Assembly: GCA_934728585.1 (NCBI GenBank)
Contig: CAKVDZ010000016.1
Span: forward strand, 1-26,294
Direction: 5' to 3'
DNA from: an uncultured Candidatus Melainabacteria bacterium
Lineage (GTDB): Bacteria; Cyanobacteriota; Vampirovibrionia; Gastranaerophilales; Gastranaerophilaceae
Length of the DNA: 26,294 bases
Below, piece after piece: positions 16,330 through 24,615 of the stretch. Both the position numbers and the translations under genes were made by a program. How positions within the stretch are numbered: position 1 is the stretch's first letter; the number at the start of each line of letters is the position of its first letter. The notes beneath the pieces were generated by a model. It was not told where the DNA came from, made no database searches, and saw nothing but the letters and a program-made list of their open reading frames with translations.

Positions 16330-16860
16330 TTAATAATCTGATGGTGCAGAATCTTCATCATCTTTTAGAGATGACAAGTCATCGCTATAAGTTGAGTCGA
16401 AATCTTCTGGTAACATATCATTTTCAGGCCATACTGTTTCATCATCAAATCTACAAGCACTCATGTTTACTGATGTTGAAAAATCAGAATTTGAAAGGTC
16501 GCTTTCTTCAAAAATACAACCTGCCATGTCAGAGTCATTGAAATTACAGTAATTTACTGCCGCATAAGAAAAATCTGCCCCAGGAAGAATTGCGTCTGAA
16601 AAATCACATTCAACAATGTTTGAACGAGTGAAATCAACTGATGTCAAATCGCAGTTTTGGAATTTAACTTCTGTTAAATGAGAATCTGCGAAAGAACTTG
16701 AATTTAAGTCTACGTCTGTAAAATCAACACCAGTCAAAACTATGTTTGAAAAATCAACTTCGCTTAAGTCAACGTCTTCTCTGTCTTGTTTCCACGCGTT
16801 AAATTCTTCAGGATTTTCTTGAACTAGTGTTATTAATTCGTCTTTAGTGTATTCGCTCAT
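16330..16860 (-). CDS. Acidic pentapeptide-repeat protein
   Basis: Roughly residues 29-140 of this 176-aa protein are pentapeptide repeats of the A(D/N)LXX kind, seen as recurring VDF, CDL, CDF, SDF and ADF blocks spaced by five. They should fold as a right-handed quadrilateral beta-helix. A short charged N-terminus precedes them, and a very acidic tail rich in D, E and S follows. There is no signal peptide. Some family members mimic DNA and bind gyrase, and the acidity would allow that, but most have unknown roles, so this is only a possibility. AAGGAG lies 11 nt before the ATG. It sits between a response regulator and rsmE in the same transcription unit. Confidence 0.88.
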   Translation of the reverse strand: MSEYTKDELITLVQENPEEFNAWKQDREDVDLSEVDFSNIVLTGVDFTDVDLNSSSFADSHLTEVKFQNCDLTSVDFTRSNIVECDFSDAILPGADFSYAAVNYCNFNDSDMAGCIFEESDLSNSDFSTSVNMSACRFDDETVWPENDMLPEDFDSTYSDDLSSLKDDEDSAPSDY

Positions 16861-16886
16861 TAATGTACTGTCTCCTTTTTATGCTA

Positions 16887-17516
16887 TTATTCTTTAATTA
16901 AATTCATCTGCATACCTAACAAAACGGCTTGAGTTCTGTTAGATACTTTTAATTTTTTCAAAATATTAGTTACGTGAGTTTTAACAGTAACTTCTTTTAA
17001 AAATAATTTTTCGGCGATATCGTGATTACTTGCACCTTTTGCAACCATTGTCAAAACTTCAACTTCTCTTTGAGTAAGAGCTTCAACAGGTTCACCTGAA
17101 GTAAACGAAATATCTACATTTTTAACTTCTTTTTTGTTCCAGTTAGAACGTCTTAAAACTGCTTCAATTCTAGCCAAAAGGTTTGGTAAAATAAACGGTT
17201 TTACGATGTAATCGTCTGCGCCAATCTTTAATCCTGAAACAATCTTTTGTTCTTCACTTACCGCTGTAAGCATTATAACTGGCAGAGTTTTAGTCTTTTC
17301 GCTTGTTCTAATCGCTTTTAGAGTGTCCCAGCCGTTCATATTTGGCATCATTACATCTAAAAGTACAAGGTTAATAGTGTCTGCATCTTTTGACAAAATT
17401 TTCAACGCTTGCAAACCGTCTGTTGCAACTGCAACTTCATAACCGTACATTGGAAGTGCGTCTTCCAAGTATTTTGGGTTATCATCTACTATTAATATTT
17501 TTGCTAATTCTGCCAT
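16887..17516 (-). CDS. Response regulator, REC plus LuxR-type HTH
   Basis: This 209-aa DNA-binding regulator has a receiver domain with acidic pair D11-D12, phospho-acceptor D54 in LLDVMMPNMNG, T84 and K106 (GADDYIVKPF), so all phosphorylation residues are present. The output domain (about 146-209) is a LuxR/FixJ helix-turn-helix starting ALTQREVEVL, with VTVKTHVTNILKKL as the recognition region. The receiver resembles OmpR-type proteins in its KPF end, but the output is LuxR-type. It follows the second regulator by 16 bp. No partner kinase is encoded in the window. Confidence 0.92.
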   Translation of the reverse strand: MAELAKILIVDDNPKYLEDALPMYGYEVAVATDGLQALKILSKDADTINLVLLDVMMPNMNGWDTLKAIRTSEKTKTLPVIMLTAVSEEQKIVSGLKIGADDYIVKPFILPNLLARIEAVLRRSNWNKKEVKNVDISFTSGEPVEALTQREVEVLTMVAKGASNHDIAEKLFLKEVTVKTHVTNILKKLKVSNRTQAVLLGMQMNLIKE

Positions 17517-17532
17517 TTTTAACTCTTATTTT

Positions 17533-18186
17533 TTAAACTATTTTATTCTTGATTGCTTTTAGCGCTGCTTGTAGTCTATCATCTACTTCCAACTTTTGCA
17601 AGATGCTTGCGACGTGCGCTTTTGTTGTATTAATACTTATTACAAGCTCATTTGCAATATCTGTATTGCTGTAGCCCTCTGTGATAAGTTTTAAAATCTG
17701 AACTTCTCTTGTAGTAAGATTATAGTCAGTTTTCTTAGACATATCCTCATACGATTGGGTGGTTGTTGCTGCTTTTAGAACGATATGAGAAATACTTGGG
17801 TCGAACCAAGCAGCCCCGTCTAAAACTGATTGCACAACTGATACAAGTCGCTGAGGATTAATTTCTTTTGAGCAGTAAGCGTTTGCACCTGCTTTAATAC
17901 TGTTTAGAACTTCTTTTTCGTCGTTATGCGAAGTTAAAATGACGATTTTTATGTCTTTGTCCATAGAACGAATTTTCTTTGTCGCTTCAATTCCGTTCAT
18001 GTTTGGCAAACCTAAATCCATAATGATCAAATTAATTTTTTCATTTTGAAAAATATCAATGCCTTTTTCAGCAGAATCCGCTTCAAAGAGTTGACCTAAA
18101 AACTCAACACCATCAAAGGCTGTTTTTAGTCCAAAACGAGTTAATTCGTGGTCTTCAATTATAAGAATATTGCTTTTTTCTGTCAT
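17533..18186 (-). CDS. NarL/FixJ-family response regulator
   Basis: The protein is 217 aa from ATG 18186, which overlaps the upstream TPR stop as ATGA. That coupling, and the family-like opening MTEKSNILIIEDHE, favour it over the longer start at 18216. The receiver domain has an ED pair near residue 11, phospho-acceptor D57 in IIMDLGLPNMNG, T in ILTSHND, and K in GANAYCSKE. The C-terminal HTH starts NLTTREVQILKLI and contains INTTKAHVASILQKLEV. Nothing essential is missing. The target genes are unknown; autoregulation of the operon is possible. Confidence 0.93.
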   Translation of the reverse strand: MTEKSNILIIEDHELTRFGLKTAFDGVEFLGQLFEADSAEKGIDIFQNEKINLIIMDLGLPNMNGIEATKKIRSMDKDIKIVILTSHNDEKEVLNSIKAGANAYCSKEINPQRLVSVVQSVLDGAAWFDPSISHIVLKAATTTQSYEDMSKKTDYNLTTREVQILKLITEGYSNTDIANELVISINTTKAHVASILQKLEVDDRLQAALKAIKNKIV

Positions 18187-19727
18187 AAATTTAATTCTTT
18201 CTGTGCTTCTACACAACTAGGATTAAGTTTTAGGCATTTCCTGAAATACATCGCTGCTGTTGGATAATCATCTTGGCTTTTGTAAATTAATCCTTGATAA
18301 TAATAATATCTAAAGTCGTTTTGGTCAATATAGTATGCTGTTGATAAGTAGTCTTGCGCCATCGCAAAGTTATCTCTAGAAATTTCATATCTAGCTAATC
18401 CAAGCCAAGCATCAATGTAGGTGATGTTTATTCCAAGCGCTTTTTTAAGGTAAATTAATTGTTTGAAAGGTTCCATCATTGCAACATTGTAATATGCTTC
18501 GTAGGCTGTTGTTGATGTTTTTAAAACTTTTTCAAATAATTCTTTTGATTTTCTCTCTTCACCTAATTTTTTGTAAGTTTGAGCGATTTTAACTTCTGCT
18601 GTTAACTCGTTTGTTTTGTCTTTTTCAGCTTTTTTGTAATCTCTCAAAGCTTTTTTATAATTTTGGTGAAGATAGTTGATATTGCCCAAAGTTAGACGAG
18701 CGTTTGAGTTGTTTTTATCTTTTTTAACTGCTTTTTGCGCAGTATCTTTTGCTTTTTCGTACTCTTGCATTGTTAAATAAACTTTGCTTAAAAGAGCGTT
18801 AACTTGTGCATTGTGTTTTTTATTTTTACCTAAAGCACTTTGAAGTGTTTTTACAGACTTGTTAAATTCACCCTCTAGGTAATAGTAATTACCTAAATGA
18901 TAATTTCTTTTCCAATCAGCTTTTGCGTTTTTGTACAATACAAACTGTTCAAGCGCATTGATGCGTCTTTGAAGTTCATATTCCGTTAAAGTTTCTTTTT
19001 TCAATTGATTAACAATTTTTTGTGCTTCTTGTGGTTTTAACCCATTTGCAAGAATTTGTGCTTCAAGGATTTTGTAGTTCAAGTTTTGCGGATTTTGAGT
19101 TGTTGCAACTTGAATATATTGTTTTGCAATTTGAAGATTGTTTGCTTTGTATGCTGCAAGTGCCAAAATATAGTTTGCATAATCAAATTGTTCTAACATG
19201 TCACTGTTTTTAAGCAATTCTTGCATTGTTTCCTTGCTTTGGTCGTTAAACATTATGTTAGAATAAGCTTCTGCAAGATAAATTTCTTCATTGTAAGGCA
19301 ATCTTTTCTTTGGATAGAAGAATTTTTGCATATTTTCTGCGTGATTTTGGGTAATATCTTTGTCAGAAAGTTTTTTTGTTGCTAATTGAGAAAGATAAAA
19401 GAACCCATAATCTGCCAATTTGCTTGACATTAGAGTATATCCAAAATCGTTTGTTTCAACGTTATCAAGCACATACTTGAAATCTTCATACGCAATTTCG
19501 ACGTTGCTTTCTTTAAATTTATCTGTTGCCTTGATAAATTCGTTGAAAGCCTCAATTTGAGAAATTGTTATGTTGAAATTTATTGCAAGTTGAGTAACTT
19601 TCATTGATGGATCAAGTAAATTTATAGTTAATTTATCAAAATCATCTTCTGTAGATATACTTTTTGCGAGTCCAATTTGGGTCGCAAAAATCATTATGGC
19701 AAGTGTTATGAAGCACTTTTTAATCAT
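18183..19727 (-). CDS. Exported tetratricopeptide-repeat protein
   Basis: This 514-aa protein begins with a signal peptide (MIKKC, hydrophobic core to about residue 20, likely cut after GLA). The rest is mostly TPR helices, clearest from about residue 275 to the end (blocks such as YYLEGEFNKSVKTLQSALGK and YYYQGLIYKSQDDYPTAAMYF). No lipobox is seen, so it is probably periplasmic or surface-exposed. Its ATG lies inside the end of the GAF/HD-GYP gene (8-bp overlap), and its TGA overlaps the next ATG, so it is locked into the signalling operon. It could be a sensor or adaptor outside the membrane, but the sequence does not show what it binds. Confidence 0.88.
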   Translation of the reverse strand: MIKKCFITLAIMIFATQIGLAKSISTEDDFDKLTINLLDPSMKVTQLAINFNITISQIEAFNEFIKATDKFKESNVEIAYEDFKYVLDNVETNDFGYTLMSSKLADYGFFYLSQLATKKLSDKDITQNHAENMQKFFYPKKRLPYNEEIYLAEAYSNIMFNDQSKETMQELLKNSDMLEQFDYANYILALAAYKANNLQIAKQYIQVATTQNPQNLNYKILEAQILANGLKPQEAQKIVNQLKKETLTEYELQRRINALEQFVLYKNAKADWKRNYHLGNYYYLEGEFNKSVKTLQSALGKNKKHNAQVNALLSKVYLTMQEYEKAKDTAQKAVKKDKNNSNARLTLGNINYLHQNYKKALRDYKKAEKDKTNELTAEVKIAQTYKKLGEERKSKELFEKVLKTSTTAYEAYYNVAMMEPFKQLIYLKKALGINITYIDAWLGLARYEISRDNFAMAQDYLSTAYYIDQNDFRYYYYQGLIYKSQDDYPTAAMYFRKCLKLNPSCVEAQKELNL

Positions 19728-21474
19728 TAATTGTGTCCCTTATAGTTTCATGACCGTAATAATATGTATTAAATAAGCTGATAAAGTTTTGTTGAGTATT
19801 ATCAAGCGTTTCAGGTTCAAGTTTTAGCGTGTTATACAAATCTTCCATTGTGTATTTTGCTAAGAATTCTCCATCTTCAGGTTTTAATACAAGGTGGTTT
19901 TCAGTCAAAAATACCTTGATAATGCTTTCACAGCTTAATCCCATAAATACTTTTACGATATCGCCGTCAAAGTGAGTTCCTGAATCTTTTTTCAAAATGT
20001 CTAAAACTTTTTCAATAGGCATTTTGTCACGATAATGTCTTTTTGATGTAATTGCATCAAAAACGTCAGATACAGCTAAAATTCTACCACCTAGAGGAAT
20101 ATCTTTACCGCTTAATGAACGATAGTATCCTTTTCCGTCAAATTTTTCGTGGTGAGAACAAGCAATTTCTGTAACTTTTTTGAAATCTTCAGACATGTGA
20201 ATTTTTTGTAAAATGTCATGTGTAATTTCAACGTGAGATTGAATATGTTTGTATTCTTCATCAGTCAAACGGCCCTCTTTTTGTAAAACAGAGTCGCGAA
20301 TACCGATTTTACCAATATCGTGTAAAGTTGCAGCTTTTTCAATGATTTGAACTTCTCTATCAGTCATATTCATAGCTTTTGCGATTAGTGAAGAATACAT
20401 TCTTACACGGCTAGAATGACCTGCTGTAATCTTATCGCGAGCATCGATAGAGGCTGCAAGTGTTTCAATAAAGCTTTCAAATATAACTTTTTGTTCGTCC
20501 AACATTTCCTGTTGTTTTTTGAACAGTTGAGCATTTTCTAGCGCAATACCAGCAGACGAACCGATTGCAACTAATAAATCTTCATCTTCATCAGAGAAAC
20601 AACCCTCAAGTTTGTTTAAAACTTGGAAAGCACCTACAATCTCATTTTGTAAATTCTTAATAGGCATACAAAGGATTGTTTTTGTTTTATAACCTGTTTT
20701 GCTGTCAACTTCAGGGTTAAATCGAGAATCGTTGTATGCATCTTTGATGTTAATTGTTTCACCAGTTTTAACACAGTGACCAGCAAGCCCTTTGTCTGCA
20801 GGAAATCTGATTTCAGAATTTTCCATTCCTAGCGCAACTTTTGACCAAAGTTCGTTGTGTTGCTTATCAAATAAAAATACTGTACAACGGTCTGCTTGGA
20901 TTGCTTCTTTTGTTTCTTCTGCAATAACTCTAATCAAGTCATCAATATTTGTTTCAGCGGAAACAGATTGTCCGATTTTAACCAAAGCAACAAGAGGGTC
21001 ACGTTTATTTGCAAGCAAACCTTTTGATATTGTTTGCACTTCGTTTAATTCTTCTGTAATTTTATCTAAAAGATTTAAGTTGTCTTCTTTAAAAGCTAGA
21101 TTTTTAGCGTTACCAAAGTGTAATTTTGATAAATCATAGCTTTTTTCGTGTTTATAAATTATACCCAAAACGTACTCTACAAAAGTTTTTGCAGTGTGGT
21201 TTTGTGTGTATGATGCCAAATATTTTGCATCTTCAAGCAAATCAAGTGAAGCTTGATAGTTATCTTTGTCTTTCAAATATTCAAGCGCACCCTTTAATGC
21301 TAGGCATAATGCAGTTTTACTTCCGTCATTAGTATTTTTGAATATTGGTTGAGCTTCATTTAATAAATTCTCGCAAATTGAAAAATTCTTCTTGTTAAAA
21401 TCTTTAATTGCGGTATTTATTAGATTAGAAGCGTATTCAATCTCTTTATTTTCTGATAAACTAACTGTTTCCAT
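19720..21474 (-). CDS. GAF and HD-GYP domain protein, probable cyclic-di-GMP phosphodiesterase
   Basis: This 584-aa cytoplasmic signalling protein has no membrane segment. Residues 1-150 are helical and TPR-like. A GAF ligand-binding domain covers about 165-318 (DRCTVFLFD, DKGLAGHCVKTGE, CMPIKN). A short coiled coil leads to the HD-GYP domain (about 335-515), with H353, HDIGK (385-389), the paired H441-H442 and DGKGY, then the ILAVSDVFDAITSKRHYR signature. Metal ligands are all present, but the GYP triad reads GYY (449-451). HD-GYP proteins hydrolyse cyclic di-GMP or related dinucleotides; the GAF domain probably controls this. It is the first gene of the seven-gene operon. The SD is AAGG, 8 nt before the ATG. 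Confidence 0.92.
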   Translation of the reverse strand: METVSLSENKEIEYASNLINTAIKDFNKKNFSICENLLNEAQPIFKNTNDGSKTALCLALKGALEYLKDKDNYQASLDLLEDAKYLASYTQNHTAKTFVEYVLGIIYKHEKSYDLSKLHFGNAKNLAFKEDNLNLLDKITEELNEVQTISKGLLANKRDPLVALVKIGQSVSAETNIDDLIRVIAEETKEAIQADRCTVFLFDKQHNELWSKVALGMENSEIRFPADKGLAGHCVKTGETINIKDAYNDSRFNPEVDSKTGYKTKTILCMPIKNLQNEIVGAFQVLNKLEGCFSDEDEDLLVAIGSSAGIALENAQLFKKQQEMLDEQKVIFESFIETLAASIDARDKITAGHSSRVRMYSSLIAKAMNMTDREVQIIEKAATLHDIGKIGIRDSVLQKEGRLTDEEYKHIQSHVEITHDILQKIHMSEDFKKVTEIACSHHEKFDGKGYYRSLSGKDIPLGGRILAVSDVFDAITSKRHYRDKMPIEKVLDILKKDSGTHFDGDIVKVFMGLSCESIIKVFLTENHLVLKPEDGEFLAKYTMEDLYNTLKLEPETLDNTQQNFISLFNTYYYGHETIRDTIND

Positions 21475-21503
21475 ATTTGTACCTTATTTTATAGTATATT
21501 TTT

Positions 21504-21532
21504 ATTGTACAATATATATTAGAATATTTCAA
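21504..21532 (-). promoter_or_regulatory. Sigma70-type promoter of the seven-gene operon
   Basis: On the minus strand, TTGAAA (21532-21527) and TACAAT (21509-21504) are spaced by 17 bp, and the start codon follows about 30 bp downstream. No comparable promoter was noticed between the seven genes, which are closely spaced or overlapping. Confidence 0.7.
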
Positions 21533-21566
21533 AACATTTATAAATAATTTATACGGAGAAATCTAA

Positions 21567-22253
21567 GTGAAAAAAATAACAATTTTAATTCCTGTTTACA
21601 ATGAGGTAAACACATTAAGGATAATCCTTGAAAAGGTTGAAAATGCTGATTTCTGCGGTTTAGAAAAAGAAATTATTCTAATTGATGATTGTTCTACAGA
21701 CGGAACAAAAGAAATTTACCCAACTTTACCATATAAAGTTTTGTATCATGATGTAAATCAAGGTAAAGGTGCATCACTTAGAGATGGCTTTAAAGAAGCA
21801 ACAGGTGATATTATAATTATTCAAGATGCGGACTTGGAATATGACCCTGTTGATTACAAGGATTTAATAAAATTAATTTTGGATAACAGAGCAGATGTAG
21901 CTTACGGATCAAGACTTAATGGTGGCAAACCGTCAAGAGCATTTATGTTCCACCACTTGTTAGGAAATAAACTTTTAACATTAGTGACAAATATTTTATA
22001 CAATACGACTCTAACAGATATGGAAACTTGTTATAAAGCTTTCCGTGCTGATTTTATAAGAGATATAGAGATTAAGTCAAATAGATTTGATTTTGAACCA
22101 GAAATTACAGCAAAGGTTCTTAAAAAAGGCGCAAGATTGTATGAACTTTCTATTTCTTACTACGGCAGAGAATTTGCTGAGGGTAAAAAAATTACATGGA
22201 AAGACGGTTTTCACGCGCTATGGGCTTTGATTAAATTTAGGTTTGTTGACTAA
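21567..22253 (+). CDS. Family 2 glycosyltransferase (dolichyl-phosphate-mannose synthase-like)
   Basis: This 228-aa GT-A fold enzyme transfers a sugar from a nucleotide donor, by family precedent often to a polyprenyl phosphate. It shows the opening TILIPVYNE, the nucleotide-binding IDDCSTDGT, NQGKGASLRDGFKEATGD, and the metal-binding DAD in IIQDADLEYDP. There are no C-terminal membrane helices, unlike GtrB-type enzymes. The start is GTG at 21567, supported by CGGAG 8 nt upstream. It is divergent from the signalling operon and followed at 52 bp by a mutase homologue, so it probably belongs to a cell-surface glycan pathway. Donor and acceptor cannot be told from sequence. Confidence 0.9.
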   Translation: MKKITILIPVYNEVNTLRIILEKVENADFCGLEKEIILIDDCSTDGTKEIYPTLPYKVLYHDVNQGKGASLRDGFKEATGDIIIIQDADLEYDPVDYKDLIKLILDNRADVAYGSRLNGGKPSRAFMFHHLLGNKLLTLVTNILYNTTLTDMETCYKAFRADFIRDIEIKSNRFDFEPEITAKVLKKGARLYELSISYYGREFAEGKKITWKDGFHALWALIKFRFVD

Positions 22254-22305
22254 TTTGAAAAATCTCTTATTCCATGGTAAATTGAAATCCAGATAGGAGT
22301 CCGAA

Positions 22306-23502
22306 ATGAAAAATTTAGTAGTAGGCGCAGGTTTAACAGGCGCAGTGATAGCCGAAAGAATTGCAACAATGCTTCGCGAAGAAGTTACTGTAATAGATAG
22401 AGCTTCGCATGTTGGCGGTATGCATTATGATTACGTGGACAAAGACACAAATATCCTTGTTCATGCAAAACACGTAAACTTTTTACACACAGAACATAAA
22501 TTCATTTGGGATTATCTATCAAAATTTTCAAAATTAATGCCTGTAGCTTTCAAGCCAAGCGTACGTATTCAAGGCAAAAATGTTTCTATGCCTTTGTGTT
22601 TAAAAACTATTGAACAGCTTTTCCCAGAAGATTTTGGGAAAAAATTAGAAAATAAATTAATAGCAAAATTCGGTTATAACAAGCAAATTACACTTGCTGA
22701 AATGTATAGAAATATGGACGAGGATTTAAAATTCTTGGCTGATTATTTCTATGAAAATGTATTTAAACCATACACAATGAAACAATGGGGCGTAGATGAA
22801 GATGCACTTCCTGATTGCGCTGATACGTATTATCCATTTTATGTAAGTTTAGATGATAGATATTATAAAGAAAAATATGTTGCATTTCCTGAAACTGGTT
22901 GGACAGAGTTAATTGAAAAAATCTTGAAAAATAATAAAAACATTAAACTTAAATTGAATACTGATTTTTCAGATATTAACCCTGCAAAATTCGATAGAAT
23001 TTTCTTTACTGGCTCAATTGATGAATATTTTGACTATAAACACGGCGAATTACCTTACAGAAGTGTAAGAATGGATATTGATAGCAAGATTTATGGACCA
23101 AATTGTGATTCGGGTGCATATAATTGGCCTTATGAATATGATTTTATAAGAGCGCACATATTTGCAGATTATATTCCTGACAAATCATATTCTGGAAATA
23201 AAGATATTATCGGTTATGAATACATTGAAGATTTTGAATTAGGTAGAAATGAAAGATTTTATCCTGTAAATAATCTTATATCAAATGAAATTTTTGCAAA
23301 ATACTTAGAAGATGCAAGTCTTTTGAACAATGTTTATTTTGCTGGTCGTTTAGGTGAATTTAAATATTACGAATCAGATGAACTTGTAAGACGCGCATTT
23401 GAAATTGTTGCATCACTTGTTACTAGAAATGATATTGAAGAAGAAATAGTTGAAATTGTTGAAGATTTTGCGGACGAAGACAATTTTGAGGTTGATAACT
23501 AG
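22306..23502 (+). CDS. glf: Divergent UDP-galactopyranose mutase-like flavoprotein
   Basis: This 398-aa FAD protein belongs to the Glf family, whose standard members turn UDP-galactopyranose into the furanose form. Seen here: GAGLTGAVIAE (7-17), GG at 37-38, KPYTMKQWG (154-162), TGSIDEYFDYKHGELPYRS (235-253) and the C-terminal FAGRLGEFKYY (345-355). Departures from the family: the usual GGN reads GGM, the GPHIFHT loop reads AKHVNFLHT, and RIPVR after KQWG aligns with YYPFY (175-179), replacing two conserved arginines. The fold call is firm; the substrate may differ. The SD is AGGAG. Only 3 bp separate it from the next gene. The C-terminal 25 residues are acidic. Confidence 0.82.
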   Translation: MKNLVVGAGLTGAVIAERIATMLREEVTVIDRASHVGGMHYDYVDKDTNILVHAKHVNFLHTEHKFIWDYLSKFSKLMPVAFKPSVRIQGKNVSMPLCLKTIEQLFPEDFGKKLENKLIAKFGYNKQITLAEMYRNMDEDLKFLADYFYENVFKPYTMKQWGVDEDALPDCADTYYPFYVSLDDRYYKEKYVAFPETGWTELIEKILKNNKNIKLKLNTDFSDINPAKFDRIFFTGSIDEYFDYKHGELPYRSVRMDIDSKIYGPNCDSGAYNWPYEYDFIRAHIFADYIPDKSYSGNKDIIGYEYIEDFELGRNERFYPVNNLISNEIFAKYLEDASLLNNVYFAGRLGEFKYYESDELVRRAFEIVASLVTRNDIEEEIVEIVEDFADEDNFEVDN

Positions 23503-23505
23503 AAA

Positions 23506-24615
23506 ATGAACGAAGAATATCTTTCATACGTTGATTATTTGAAATCAGTTAATTTTGCTGAAAAATTAGAGATTTTAAAAGAAAAATACGCTGGCAAAAA
23601 AATAATTCTTTTTGGTACTGGCGATTTTCTTGACGCTATTTTAGATAATTACAATATTTTAGAATATTTGAATATTATTGGTATAAGTGACAAGCGTCTT
23701 GAACATGCAAATACGACTGAATATAAAGGCTTTAATTTATATAAGCCAACGGTACTTAGAGCCTTGAATTTTAATGTGGTTTTAGATACTAGTATTTTGT
23801 TTGAAAAAACAGCCAAATATTTGAAGAAAAATTTGCTGGTGCGAAAAACTGTAAAAATTGAACCGATAGTTCAGTTTTCACTAAATGAAAGATTAAATAA
23901 CTTCTTTGATAAGCAAACGGCTATATTTAAGTATCTGCTTGCCTCAAGAGATGTTTTGAATACGATTTTGTATTCTTTTATTTGTACAAAAGATGAACTT
24001 GTATCAAAAACAAATTATATTAACAAAGTTAGTGCTTTGCGTAAATCTGATAAACAAATTAGAACTGCATTTGTTTGCTCAAATGTAGATGATACCGCCT
24101 TTATGGGATTGTATAATTTATTGTATTTTGATAAATCATTCAAACTTTTTCCTGTAATTTTAATTCCAGATAATTTGCTTGAAACAGACGCTATAAATGA
24201 AGAATTTATGGGGAAAAAACTTGAACATTTTAAAGATTTTAATACAGGTTTAATTGATGGTTATGATAGAGAATCTCATGATATCCCAGCACTTCACGCG
24301 TTTAAGCCAGATTTAATTTTCTATCAAAATCCAATCTATATAAAAGATAGTTTTTCTCCGATAAAAATGTCAAAACAGGCATTGTGCTTTACTATTCCGT
24401 ATAATATCAAGAATTCAGATTTCACAGCCCTAGGTTCAAAATTTTATAGAAAACAAGTTGCAAATATGTGGAAAATATTTGTAAAAGACGCTGAAGACAA
24501 AGATTTTTATTCGCAATATACTGATTTGACTAGAAAAAATATCGTTGTCGACACAAAAAATAAATCTAATGTTGGTATAGTAGCTTATTTGAAAAAAGTT
24601 TTAAACAAAAACTAG
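23506..24615 (+). CDS. Unrecognised protein, possible glycan-biosynthesis enzyme
   Basis: I cannot name this 369-aa protein. Residues about 29-130 look like a Rossmann-type nucleotide-binding unit (KKIILFGTGDFLDAILDNY, then IIGISDKR), as in sugar-modifying or transferase-linked sensor domains. The second half, including AFVCSNVDDTAFMGLYNLL and FKPDLIFYQNPIYIKD (about 268-283), recalls the N-terminal half of CDP-glycerol glycerophosphotransferase-like enzymes, but no catalytic motif can be fixed. There is no signal peptide or membrane helix. It starts 3 bp after the mutase gene and is clearly cotranscribed, so a role in the same glycan pathway is likely. Its TAG stop overlaps the stop of the convergent DHH gene. 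Confidence 0.8.
   Translation: MNEEYLSYVDYLKSVNFAEKLEILKEKYAGKKIILFGTGDFLDAILDNYNILEYLNIIGISDKRLEHANTTEYKGFNLYKPTVLRALNFNVVLDTSILFEKTAKYLKKNLLVRKTVKIEPIVQFSLNERLNNFFDKQTAIFKYLLASRDVLNTILYSFICTKDELVSKTNYINKVSALRKSDKQIRTAFVCSNVDDTAFMGLYNLLYFDKSFKLFPVILIPDNLLETDAINEEFMGKKLEHFKDFNTGLIDGYDRESHDIPALHAFKPDLIFYQNPIYIKDSFSPIKMSKQALCFTIPYNIKNSDFTALGSKFYRKQVANMWKIFVKDAEDKDFYSQYTDLTRKNIVVDTKNKSNVGIVAYLKKVLNKN

Noticed and set aside
15579..16361. Longer rsmE start at 16361
   Set aside because: It would add 11 residues that overlap the pentapeptide gene and are not part of the family. MPHFF at 16328 matches RsmE.
22371..22385. CTTCGCGAAG palindrome inside the mutase gene
   Set aside because: It is a single short palindrome in coding sequence, probably chance, and not related to the end repeats.
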